Positions 55,272 through 64,000 of a stretch of 64,000 bases of DNA are shown here, one piece after another. Positions within the stretch are counted from its first letter, which is position 1, and each line of letters starts with the position of its first letter. The stretch is from Exophiala sp. HKRS030 (lineage: Eukaryota; Ascomycota; Eurotiomycetes; Chaetothyriales; Herpotrichiellaceae). The position numbers and the translations under genes were made by a program. Under the pieces are notes generated by a model. That model saw only the letters and a program-made list of their open reading frames with translations, ran no database searches and was not told the DNA's origin. The DNA is taken from contig JAHWDD010000004.1 of assembly GCA_023897205.1 (NCBI GenBank), forward strand, positions 5,704,001 to 5,768,000, given 5' to 3'.

Positions 55272-56793
55272 ATGTCCGAATCCACACAAATCGTCGTCTC
55301 CAAAGGTATTTTCCAAGGTTTGCCAACTTTCCCACAAACCCCAGAGCTTGCTGGCCTCACTGCCATCATTACCGGTGCAAATGGCATTTCTGGCTATCAC
55401 ATGTTGAAAGTCCTCGCTGCTGCTCCAGAGCGCTGGGAGAAGATCTACTGCTTGTCGAGGCGACCGCCTCCAGATTATTTCTTCTTGGATCTTGGTGATG
55501 GTGCAAGTCGTGTCGAGCATTTATGTGCCGATTTCTTGTCCGAGCCTGCAGATATTGCAAAGACGTTGAAGCATATTTCAAAGGTGTAAGTCGATATTGG
55601 CATTTGATCAACCACATGCCCCACGTGATGTGCTGACGACGGCAACTTCAGTGATTATGCTTTTTTCTTTTCATATATGCAGCCAAGGCAAGAGGGCAGT
55701 ATCCTTGGAATGTGGTCGAATGCAGACGCCCTTGCCGAAGTCAACTGTATGATACCGACAATAGCTTGACCATTCTTTTTTGCGAACCTACTGACGTGGT
55801 CTGTCCAGCATCCCTTCTTCGCAACTTTCTTGATGCCCTGGAGATCGCCTCACTCAAGCCCAGGAGGGTGCTGTTGCAGACAGGCGCAAAACACTACGGC
55901 TTTCACATGGGCCCTGCCACAAGTCCCTCATTTGAGACTGACGCCCGAGTAACGCTTGAAAACAACTTCTACTATCCGCAGGAAGACATGCTCTTCGACT
56001 ACTGCAAACGCAACGGCGCCGAATGGAACGTCGTACGTCCATCATACATTATTGGTGCCGTGCGAGATAACCTGCTGAACCACATGGTTGGCATCGCCGT
56101 CTTTGCTTCGGTCCAAGCACATTTAGGCCAACCGATCCCATTTCCTGGTGATTACGTGGCTTGGGATAGGGAATATTGCCAAAGCACGGCTTTGCTCAAT
56201 GCATATCTAGAGGAGTGGGCCGTGTTAAACCCGAACACCGGTAACGAAGCTTTCAATGCTCAAGACGGAACTCCGTTCACATGGGGGAGGTTCTGGCCGT
56301 ACCTAGCAAAATGGTATGGCACGACATTTGCGCCTCCGGAAATCGACTCGTCCAGATATCGGGAGAACACCTCCCGACATGACCAGAATCCTCGCGGGTA
56401 TGTGTCCACCCACTAGTTACTGCAACACAATCTTGCGCACGCCTTTTGGCTAACATTACAATCCGCAGGTACGGCCCACCAGGGACGACACGGTCAACAT
56501 TCTCACTCCTCGAATGGTCATCATCGCCACAAGTCGTGGACGCATGGAATTCACTAGCGCAAAAACATGGCCTACTACTCGACCCATTCAAAGACCGAGC
56601 CCAGATTTTCGGCATGACTGATAGCGCGGTGATCGGCGGATGGGCGTTATCCCTGAGTACACGTAAAGCCAGGAAATTCAGATTCCTGGGAACCACCGAT
56701 TCGTACGAGAGCGCTTTTCACTGTCTCACGGACCTGGCGAGGCTGAAGGTTGCTCCACCGCTGGCGGTGGGAAAGTATGAGGAGATTGTTTGA
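55272..56793 (+). CDS. PRISE-like NAD(P)-dependent reductase
   Basis: Four exons: 55272-55585, 55652-55746, 55809-56397 and 56469-56793, 440 residues. A member of the short-chain dehydrogenase superfamily near progesterone 5-beta-reductase and iridoid synthase (PRISE). The nucleotide loop TGANGISG (34-41) starts the domain, with the CLSRRPPPDY stretch after it. The active-site pair is visible: Lys164 in TGAKHYG and a Tyr in NNFYYPQED (Tyr191 or 192), which in this family lie further apart than in classic SDRs. PSYIIGAVRDNLLNHMVGIAVFA, PFPGDYVAW and TFSLLEWSS are other family blocks. Fungal relatives act on enone side chains in secondary metabolism; the substrate here is unknown. Splice phases (2, 1, 2) agree at every junction. 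It sits between the MBL hydrolase and the lipase. Confidence 0.88.
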
Positions 56794-57382
56794 TTGATAT
56801 CTATACTTACGTGAATACGGTATACGTCGGAGGGCGTTCTGACAATTATCATCGAAGGGGGAAGCGAGCTATGGGTGCTGAAGGTTAACCGGTACCTCAG
56901 CCACCGTTTTTAATGTTTCCAAAATGGCATTGATGCTGCAGGTCTCAAATGCGAATCTGACATGTGAAATTCTAGCATGGCGGAAAGTTACATTCGAGTC
57001 TCGACGCCACCGAAGGTCTCATATCAACGACTCTTGCTACTGGAGGTTAGCAATGAAGCATGACATCCTTGCTCTTGGTCTTGCTTCTGCTGAGGCTCTG
57101 GCATGGACATGGCACAAAGGCTGGCCTCAGGCTCATGAAACCAAACTGGATTCACACGGCCTAATCTGCCTATACTCGTATGAAATGGTGATGGATGAAC
57201 GAAGGGAAAAGAAATTAATAATTATGTACATGTGAAAAATTACGAGTAAATACACATTATATCTGAGAACACCTCTTTCGGGGAGGCGCGTTCACAATGG
57301 TCATGCTCTCGGCTCCTCATGCTCCCGCTCCCTCATACCAATGAGTCGCCAGTTTTGATTCGACACCACGTAATCCCTCTTT
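56794..57382. other. Convergent intergenic
   Basis: 589 bases between converging 3' ends of the reductase and lipase genes. Nothing supported; one 103-codon frame (56924-57235) is isolated. Confidence 0.5.
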
Positions 57383-58500
57383 CTAAACCTTGAACTCCAA
57401 GGTGACCGGCCCACATCCGGCGATGCTGTTGAAATACCATAAATGGTCGTCAACACTATTGCCGAGAGTGCCGCTGTTACCCTTGAAAGTGATGACTCCG
57501 GTCGCAACCTGAATGTCGTTGACGCCGACGGGCGAGCCAGAGGCTGATGTGATCCAGTACTCGGGCGAGACGTGCGCGTAGCCGAAGCCATAACCAGGCA
57601 GCTTGGGCACGACGTCTTCTGCGTGTGTCACTCGGAAGTTGGCACTGCTCTGTCCAGTAATGTATTGTGCGAGCAAGACATTGCCCACCATTGGTGAACC
57701 ATACGTGTACTGTGGTTTGAAGGGCGATGGTTAGCATCAAATGAGATGAATCATCTGTGGGACAGGATCATGATGGAGAGAAATGACCGAAACGTACCAA
57801 GTCTACAGTATACCCGGATTTGCGGAGGTCAGCGCCGGCAATGGTCGCAAGGGCGCCGCCCAGGGAGTGACCGGTCGAGATTACACTGTAGGTCGGATAA
57901 GAGGTTTTTGCACTGCTGATCGTGGACACGACTTGGGATTTGACGCTGTTCCAGGATTCGAGGAATCCCTTGTGGGCGGTACAGCCGGTGCAAATGGACC
58001 ACGGAACCATGATGAAATTGGCGTCGGCGAGGAAATTGCGAATGGATCGAGAGCCTCGGAACGACACCACGATCAGCTGGTTGGTGTGGTCGAGCGACAC
58101 GAACCCTGTAGCGTCGGAGATCCCAATGCTATACGAACTGTTAGCTGATCGAGAATGGATGAAGGTGATCCCTAGCGAGGGGAGAGAAAGTACTCTTGAA
58201 ACTCAAGCAGGGACTGTGCACCGGCTGCCTGTACGAGGGGACAATTGCCAGATTCGCATTCTATCGTTGTATTCGAACCTGGCTGGTTGTTTGCTGTGCA
58301 GTATGCTGCTGCTGAATACTGTTCGAAGAACGACAGCTTATTGAGAAGGTCCGAGGATACGGCTGAATGGGAGGTTTGTTAGCATAAGATCTGACATGGC
58401 TGGATGTGAGCATACCTCTTGACTCAACGCTGAACGGAAGAGCTGTGACCGAGGGAAGAATGGCCGGCAGAAGAGCGAGAAGCGTAGAGTAGTATCTCAT
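57383..58500 (-). CDS. Secreted class 3 lipase
   Basis: Four exons: 58500-58416, 58362-58194, 58137-57798 and 57709-57383, 306 residues. Starts with a signal peptide (MRYYSTLLALLPAILPSVTA), with a short propeptide after it. Fungal class 3 (Rhizomucor/Thermomyces type) lipase: the GHSLGG elbow at 174-179 with Ser176, Asp230 in AEDVVPKLP and His287 in DDHLWYF form the catalytic triad. The oxyanion region is VVSFRGSRSIRN, and the lid region is about ADANFIMVPWSICTGCT. Cysteines (CTANN, CESGNC, CTGC and GCGP) suggest several disulphides. Introns of 53, 56 and 88 nt agree in phase. Likely a secreted triacylglycerol or feruloyl-type ester hydrolase; sequence does not choose. Confidence 0.92.
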
Positions 58501-60355
58501 CTTGATATTGCTGAGAGTAAATGACTTGCTGTTGTTGGGCTGTGATGTTCAAAGGAGTGACTGTAAAGAATGGACGTCTGAGCAGGATCAGACACTTAAA
58601 GAAAGACTTGACGACACAGGAATTGAAGGAGTGACTGGGATTCAGCTTGAAGATTTTGAGAAGAGGTTGAACATGGACGTCGGGAACCTCTCTCTTCAAA
58701 TACTTCAAGGCTTCATGACCACGGATTGCAGTCCATATTAAGGCTAGGGTTAGATGGCAAGCATGGATCTTCCCGCAATATCTCGCATTCCCCCGCAATC
58801 GACCAGAACACCTTACAGGCATGTACTCCGTAGTCTTCGCTTAACGACATAGTGACTTGCACAAGTTGTTTGACCAAAGTCACGCGCCACCACATCCGTA
58901 CCCGAGTCAGATGCACAATCAACAATATGCAAACCTTGAATGTGTATCGCTAAACAGCGCCGAGCATATACAAGCCGGGATGCAATCAATGAAAGTGACG
59001 ATCCCTAGTGCCTGACCAACAAGAATCAAGATTGAGCAATGCAGGGGTAAGTTGAAGAGCCGGTCCGTTCCCCAAGCCCAGGCTTGTCAACAAGCGAGGG
59101 TTTGCGATTGAATGCAAGGTATGAGATTGAGATGAGAAGGCTTTGAATTGTCGAGAACCAATGAAAGCAGAATGACCAGTCAGGGCCTTGGTTTTGCTTG
59201 ATCAATGAGAGTTCAACGTGAGCCTCGGTCTATTTTCAACACCGAGAGCAACAAGACTTTCACCCACGTGTGACGTGACGCGTTTCGTCGTATCGCGTAT
59301 CAGGGTAGATCCCGCCTGATTGCCAACACGAAAGGTAACAGATACGCTGGGTTCGAGATCATGACTTGACATAATATGATAAGATGACTGCCTTGTAGGG
59401 CTGTCCCTTTCTCTCAAGTATAGAGCTCGGCCGCGTGGAGACCTCAGTCAATGTAGTGCAGGGTGAGAGCTGGTAGCATGTGCAATCGCGGATTTTGTTG
59501 TGGTCCGGGGCACATTTTCGAAGTCCAGACTTCAAATCAATAGCTTCGGCCCTGGGGCCAAATTCGGATTGGCGTCTCCCGCATTCTCCTCTGCACAAGC
59601 TTTGGGCGACGACCTCGTCACCTCGATCGATGGATCACTGACGGCTGGTCTTGACTTTCGACAATTTGGACCTCCAGCGTACTCCGTTTGTATGATTGCT
59701 GAAAGCCATCATTCTGACGGGAAGCGTTGGTATGAAGTCAATATCATGGCAATCCACTCTGCCAGCTCGGTGGTGATTTCTGGCTTGACATGAAAGATCT
59801 ATGGTAATGATTTACCGGTTAGCCAGAGAGTTGGCCTCACAGCGACCCCATCAAAATTGCAGATGATAGTGTAAGATGGCTAGTCAGGAGATGAAAGTTG
59901 AAAGCATCTACTCTGTACATTGAAGACGTTGAGGTAGTTTGTTTTGCGGCAAGCGCCACTCATGCAGATGGATGATTAGTCATCGTTCCTGCCTCACAAC
60001 ATCAAGACAGAAGCAGTATCTAACTTCTAACGTCAAACATCCAAAATCATCATCATCAGACTTACAGAGCTTGTTGAGCTTCATCCACTAACGAGACCAC
60101 AGGTCCCTCACAGGCTCATCATTCTGGTGATCTAGTACCAAACGAGTACTTAGTCATGCACCGATCATTACGCTAGTTAGTTACTTGGTAGGTCGCGCAA
60201 TGTTTCCTAATTCTGTTCACCGGGAGATCTTGACAAAGTGCCTGAATTCGGCCTCCAACCGTCAGGCTAACGCCGTGCTCGTGCTCGCTTACTAACCGTT
60301 GGTATTTCCGCAACGATGGGACGTTGACGTTGTTGACTTCTTTGCACCTTCAAGA
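58501..60355. promoter_or_regulatory. Divergent region lipase / transcription factor gene
   Basis: 1.86 kb with no supported gene. One TACTCCGTA palindrome lies near 58826-58834. It contains the promoters of both the lipase and the transcription factor gene. Confidence 0.45.
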
Positions 60356-62195
60356 ATGGATGATCCCGTGTCAGAGCCTGTTTATCACTTTGTGGCATTT
60401 CAAGAACCACATGACAAGAATCAGGAGAATATCGAGACAGAACTATCACTTGCTCGATCGCATGCCGCGAGGATCTCGCATTTGCGTCGGAAAAAGGCCA
60501 AGCAAGCAGAGCCAAAGCCCGAGATTAGATGGGTTGCCAAAAACGTTGTCGTCTCTACCACTAAAACCACCACACCCAAGAATTCACCCTCTGGAAGGTC
60601 TCAACTCAAGATAAAACCGAGTCCCTGGTCTCTCCTCTCACAGGAAAAGAGCGATCCCTTCAATTCGTATCAATTTGAAAAGTTGCCAAGATATCTACGA
60701 CAATGTTTGGAATATGGTCTGTTTCTTTAGATTGTCCATAACCATCCAACTCTTCTGACACTGATGAATGACTTCCAGCCTATGATTCTGTCCATCCAGC
60801 TCTAATCTTTGCCACAACAAAATCACAACGCACCGCGGTCACTTATTCCTGGCGAAGACTTGGCTTGGAATGGCCCCTCATGTACCATCTACAGGTGGCA
60901 GGTGCAGCCAATATCATTCGAGCCGAGACCAAAGTTGAAAGTTTGCCCACTCACGTGGAGATCTTGAGGCTCAAACACCAGAACCTCGGACTGAGCCTTG
61001 TGATGAAGGAACTTCACTCGCTGAACGCACTTCCTTCTGATGGCTTGTTGATGGCTATGGTCATGGCAGGCATGCTTACAGATCCCACATCTTCCCAGAT
61101 TCCCGAGATATTCCGCGCGTCCCCTTTGGCTAGAGCCTCGAATATGCACATCTACGGGAGGCTGGGTATCATCCCGGCCACCATGTATGTGCTCGTCGAC
61201 ATGGTCAATCAACGTGGAGGCATCCATACTATCAAACAGTACGGTATGTCGTCAGTTCTGCAAATGTGAGCAATCTCCGCGTTTTCTGTACAATTTCACC
61301 ATTGTTGACAATAGCAAACAGAGCAGACTTGCAATTTGCCACCCGAGTCGGCGTTGCACCATCCTTTCCGTGGGTCCATGAGTCTCCATCCTTTGCTCCA
61401 TCATGTGCTCTTCAATCCTTCGATGGAGAAACAATCAGACCAGCCGTGGGGCCTGGATCAGGATTTGAGATAGAGACTCTACCGCTTGATGCTGAATTGA
61501 AGTCAATCCTGAAATCGGCAGCAGAAATCACCACTACGCTCGAAAGATACCGGAATGGCGGCCTTGAAGCCCCAAAGCTGTCCGACATCACCCAAGCAGC
61601 AGATGAGACGCACCATCGGTTAATGAGTATCGATACCACAAAATTCTCCACTGTGAGTCGCTTCGACGTTCTACAGAATATTTGCCGTCTAGCCGCTCTC
61701 ATCTACAACGACATGGTTTTATTCCCTCTGCCAGCCAGTACGGAGATCAAACCGCGACTAGCAGGCAGTCTTCGAGATGCACTCGACAAGTTCGAGGTGG
61801 TGTCGGCTTCGGAAGAATTACCACTGATGCAGCGTACCTCAAGCTCTGAAAATCTCGATAAACTCATTTTATGGGCTTTGATGCTAGGTGGTCTTGCATC
61901 GACTTTCAGTTCCGATCGAAGTTGGTATACGCGAAGACTGGCAGACCACATCTCCAGACTGCCGAGTCCGATTTCATGGACCACCTTTAGCGAGATTATG
62001 GCAACATTCCTATGGTGGGATTATGTCTTCGATGAGCCGGGTGCAAGGTTTTGGTGGGAAGCTCAACTATTGCAATCAGCTCACGATACTGACCCCTCAA
62101 GTGGGGGCCTCGATTTGTTCAGCGACATGTCAACTTCTGAAGGACTATCTCCTAGTACCTTTCCATCCAGCAGTTTTTCGCCATCTTTCTCGTGA
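60356..62195 (+). CDS. Fungal-specific transcription factor-like protein without zinc cluster
   Basis: Three exons: 60356-60716, 60779-61243 and 61324-62195, 565 residues. The N-terminus has an ARSHAARISHLRRKKAKQ motif, as found in a group of fungal proteins with a regulatory domain of the Fungal_trans_2 / DUF3468 type but no Gal4-type zinc cluster. The middle matches that domain: YDSVHPALIFATTKSQ, SWRRLGLEWPLMYHLQVAGAAN and SDGLLMAMVMAGML, and a later half with VLQNICRLAALIYNDMVLFPLP, NLDKLILWALMLGGLAS and FLWWDYVFDEPGARFWW. The C-terminal 40 residues are Ser/Pro-rich. Introns are 62 and 80 nt; the second acceptor (CAGAG|CAGAC) was chosen because it alone keeps the phase. Possibly regulates neighbours, by position only. 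Confidence 0.78.
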
Positions 62196-62527
62196 AGTTG
62201 CGCAGGAAGATAACTTGATTGGCAATAGCACTGTTATCAGTACCAAGGTTGGCAAAATGCCGAAGAAAATATAGGAAGTCTAGAAGTTGGATACTCTGAA
62301 GCGTTCTAATCTCTCGCCAGCCTAAAACCACCAGGGGTATCTTTTACACAGGTCCGATGCGCCGGCGGCATCTCTTCTCAGCGCTCGGCATCCCTTCCCC
62401 TCTATCAACAATTTTATCGCCACCAAACACCAAAATTGCCTTCTATCGTGCCGACCGCACCTCAGTCCTAAGTTGCAGTGTATCATGTCTCTGTATTGTT
62501 GGTGAAATCAAGCTGCAGATCTCTCAA
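62196..62527. other. Convergent intergenic
   Basis: 332 bases between converging 3' ends of the transcription factor and the disordered-protein gene. Nothing seen. Confidence 0.5.
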
Positions 62528-63814
62528 TCACATGCTTGGACGAGTTCCATGCCTTGAAAAGTCAGCACTGCCTCCGAATCCCATCGGTTTCATATCACTT
62601 TGGCGATCTCTGTCCTTTATCGTTCGATAACTGACTCCATCTGCGAATCGAGATCCGTTGTGCTCCAACAGTTCATCGCTTAGAAATCCGGGAGAAATTC
62701 GTGAATCGATAGAGTTACCCCCAATCTTGCGAGAGAAATTTGGCGCCTTGACAGGTCTGATCGATCCGTTGCTCAGTGGGGTAGATGAGTTGCGTCCTCC
62801 ACGATCTTTGGACATCATGGAAATTGTCGACGATGTCGATGCACTGATTTGATGTCTGCCGGATATCCTAGGTTCTCCGAATGATGCCGGTGGCGGCACT
62901 GGGATGTCTGAAAAGGCGTCTGCTGAGGTGACCTGGCCACTGGGGATCGCAGGATAATCGAGAGCTTCGTCTTTGACCTGGTATTCTTCACAATTACAGA
63001 CTTCGTCTGGGACATGTTGGTGCTGACCCTGCGCCTTTCTCGTGGTGAACATACTTTTCAACCATGACCTGGACCGCGTCTTCGCATGCGTTAGTGGAAG
63101 GGCTGTTACTCCATCTTGAGATTCATGAGGTTCATGAGCTGATGTTGATGACTTAACAAGGACATCAATATCTGAGGTCAATGGAGTGACCGCGTTTTGG
63201 CCGAACTGACTCTCGTTCCCAAACGCATTAACCTCACTGCTGCCGACTGTCTCGCGACTTATATCTTGGCTGTCTCGCGCACTCAGTGTCTGCGAGAACG
63301 ACGTGACCGGCAGAAGCCCTTCGGTTACCTGTGCCCGCGCAGTCTCGGTAGTAGACACATGCGGCTCTGTGGCGGGGTGATCATACGCTGATCTGTCAAG
63401 AAGCTTTGTTTCTTTCCGACCACTCCGGGTTCGGCCTAGAAAGCAGCGTCTTCGTTTCGCGTTCTTAATGAGTCGATTGCGAGCATGAGGCGACATTATG
63501 GATTTCGACGCTTCATCGGTGATGTCCTCCCCCGACGTTGAAGTTATACCATCATTTACCTCCTGTCGACGCTTGACAGGGTTCATCTCGGTATTGTTGG
63601 TAGCCGTCATAGCAGTTCCAAATTGAGAATTGTATTTATCGGCGAAAGAAAGACTAAGATCCAAATCATGTCCTCCAAATTCGAGACTTTTCAAGTATCC
63701 TTTGGACGTTTTCCTTCGGACTTGTTTTAACTCCTTTGCTTGTCGATTCTTCCTCGGACTTACTCGGAGTGAAGGAGGAGTGATTGCGGATAAGGTCTGA
63801 GTCGTCCCATGCAT
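62528..63814 (-). CDS. Hypothetical disordered protein, 428 residues
   Basis: Single frame from ATG 63814. Rich in Ser, Arg, Thr and Asp, with no predicted domain, membrane segment or signal peptide. The N-terminus is basic (SPRKNRQAKELKQVRRKTSKGYLKSLEFGGHDLDLSLSFADKY shows an alternating basic then ordered-looking piece). Further basic runs NRLIKNAKRRRCFLGRTRSGRK and KTRSRSWLKSMFTTRKA could be nuclear signals. A DSRISPGFLSDELLEHNGSRF piece near the end looks conserved-like. I do not recognise the family. Confidence 0.6.
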   Translation of the reverse strand: MHGTTQTLSAITPPSLRVSPRKNRQAKELKQVRRKTSKGYLKSLEFGGHDLDLSLSFADKYNSQFGTAMTATNNTEMNPVKRRQEVNDGITSTSGEDITDEASKSIMSPHARNRLIKNAKRRRCFLGRTRSGRKETKLLDRSAYDHPATEPHVSTTETARAQVTEGLLPVTSFSQTLSARDSQDISRETVGSSEVNAFGNESQFGQNAVTPLTSDIDVLVKSSTSAHEPHESQDGVTALPLTHAKTRSRSWLKSMFTTRKAQGQHQHVPDEVCNCEEYQVKDEALDYPAIPSGQVTSADAFSDIPVPPPASFGEPRISGRHQISASTSSTISMMSKDRGGRNSSTPLSNGSIRPVKAPNFSRKIGGNSIDSRISPGFLSDELLEHNGSRFADGVSYRTIKDRDRQSDMKPMGFGGSADFSRHGTRPSM

Positions 63815-64000
63815 GGTGCCTTTTGTCTTACAATAGCAGAACGCACGAACTCAACACGAGGTGTCGATGATGGATATGAGATATAATTATGCAAGATTGA
63901 GAGTTCGGGGCAATGGCGGGTACTATCTAGAAGGGGTTGACAGAAATGCCGTGCTTAATAGACCCTTCATTGGCAAACAGGGGAACGTTAGCTGTTTGAA

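Overview
The window is nuclear DNA of a filamentous ascomycete (Pezizomycotina). The evidence is short 49-98 nt GT..AG introns, gene spacing of 0.3-3 kb, and fungal families such as DUF4045, DUF3433, the MARVEL/Nce102-like family, a fungal-specific transcription factor and a PRISE-like reductase. Intergenic DNA is sprinkled with TACGGAGTA-type palindromes. An affinity to Eurotiomycetes is only an impression. I see no prokaryotic, viral or intact transposon genes. Exon structures were worked out by hand from reading frame, splice sites and family conservation.

Layout. 0-6 kb: the 5' part of a DUF4045 gene runs off the left edge, followed by the small GTPase ARL2 and a large GNAT acetyltransferase-like protein that diverges from it. 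5.7-12.2 kb: a 6.5 kb stretch with no supportable gene, rich in microsatellites and short palindromes. 12.2-17 kb: a three-RRM Nam8/Csx1-type RNA-binding protein with a 5'UTR intron and a terminal intron, then an AtuA/DUF1446 protein. 17.4-19.7 kb: a tandem pair of related proteins that share an N-terminal cysteine framework but carry different low-complexity tails. 21.6-25.3 kb: a 1,222-residue internally duplicated DUF3433 membrane protein. 27.3 kb: a tiny Gly/Met/His-rich protein. 29.5-33.5 kb: a MARVEL membrane protein, an unknown protein and a DUF4336 protein. 33.9-35.8 kb: a cut-short Zn2Cys6-like stub and an unknown two-segment membrane protein. 35.9-39.6 kb: an N-anchored possible glycosyltransferase-like protein diverging from the splicing factor PRP38, then a protein holding only the back half of a dihydroxyacetone-kinase (DhaK) domain. 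41.3-43 kb: a DUF3445/heme-dependent oxidative demethylase-like protein. 46.1-52.3 kb: MTG1 (mitoribosome assembly GTPase), CIA1 (cytosolic Fe-S assembly) and a mitochondrial rhomboid protease with an apparent single-base frameshift. 52.6-62.2 kb: a metallo-beta-lactamase-fold hydrolase, a PRISE-like reductase, a secreted class-3 lipase and a fungal transcription factor, a possible small catabolic neighbourhood. The right end holds a disordered protein of unknown function.

Most genes are single-copy housekeeping functions and do not form an operon-like system. The least explained elements are the tandem Cys-framework pair (17.4-19.7 kb), the Gly/Met/His mini-protein (27.3 kb), the headless DhaK protein (38.3-39.6 kb), the rhomboid frameshift (about 51.13 kb) and the palindrome-rich islands.
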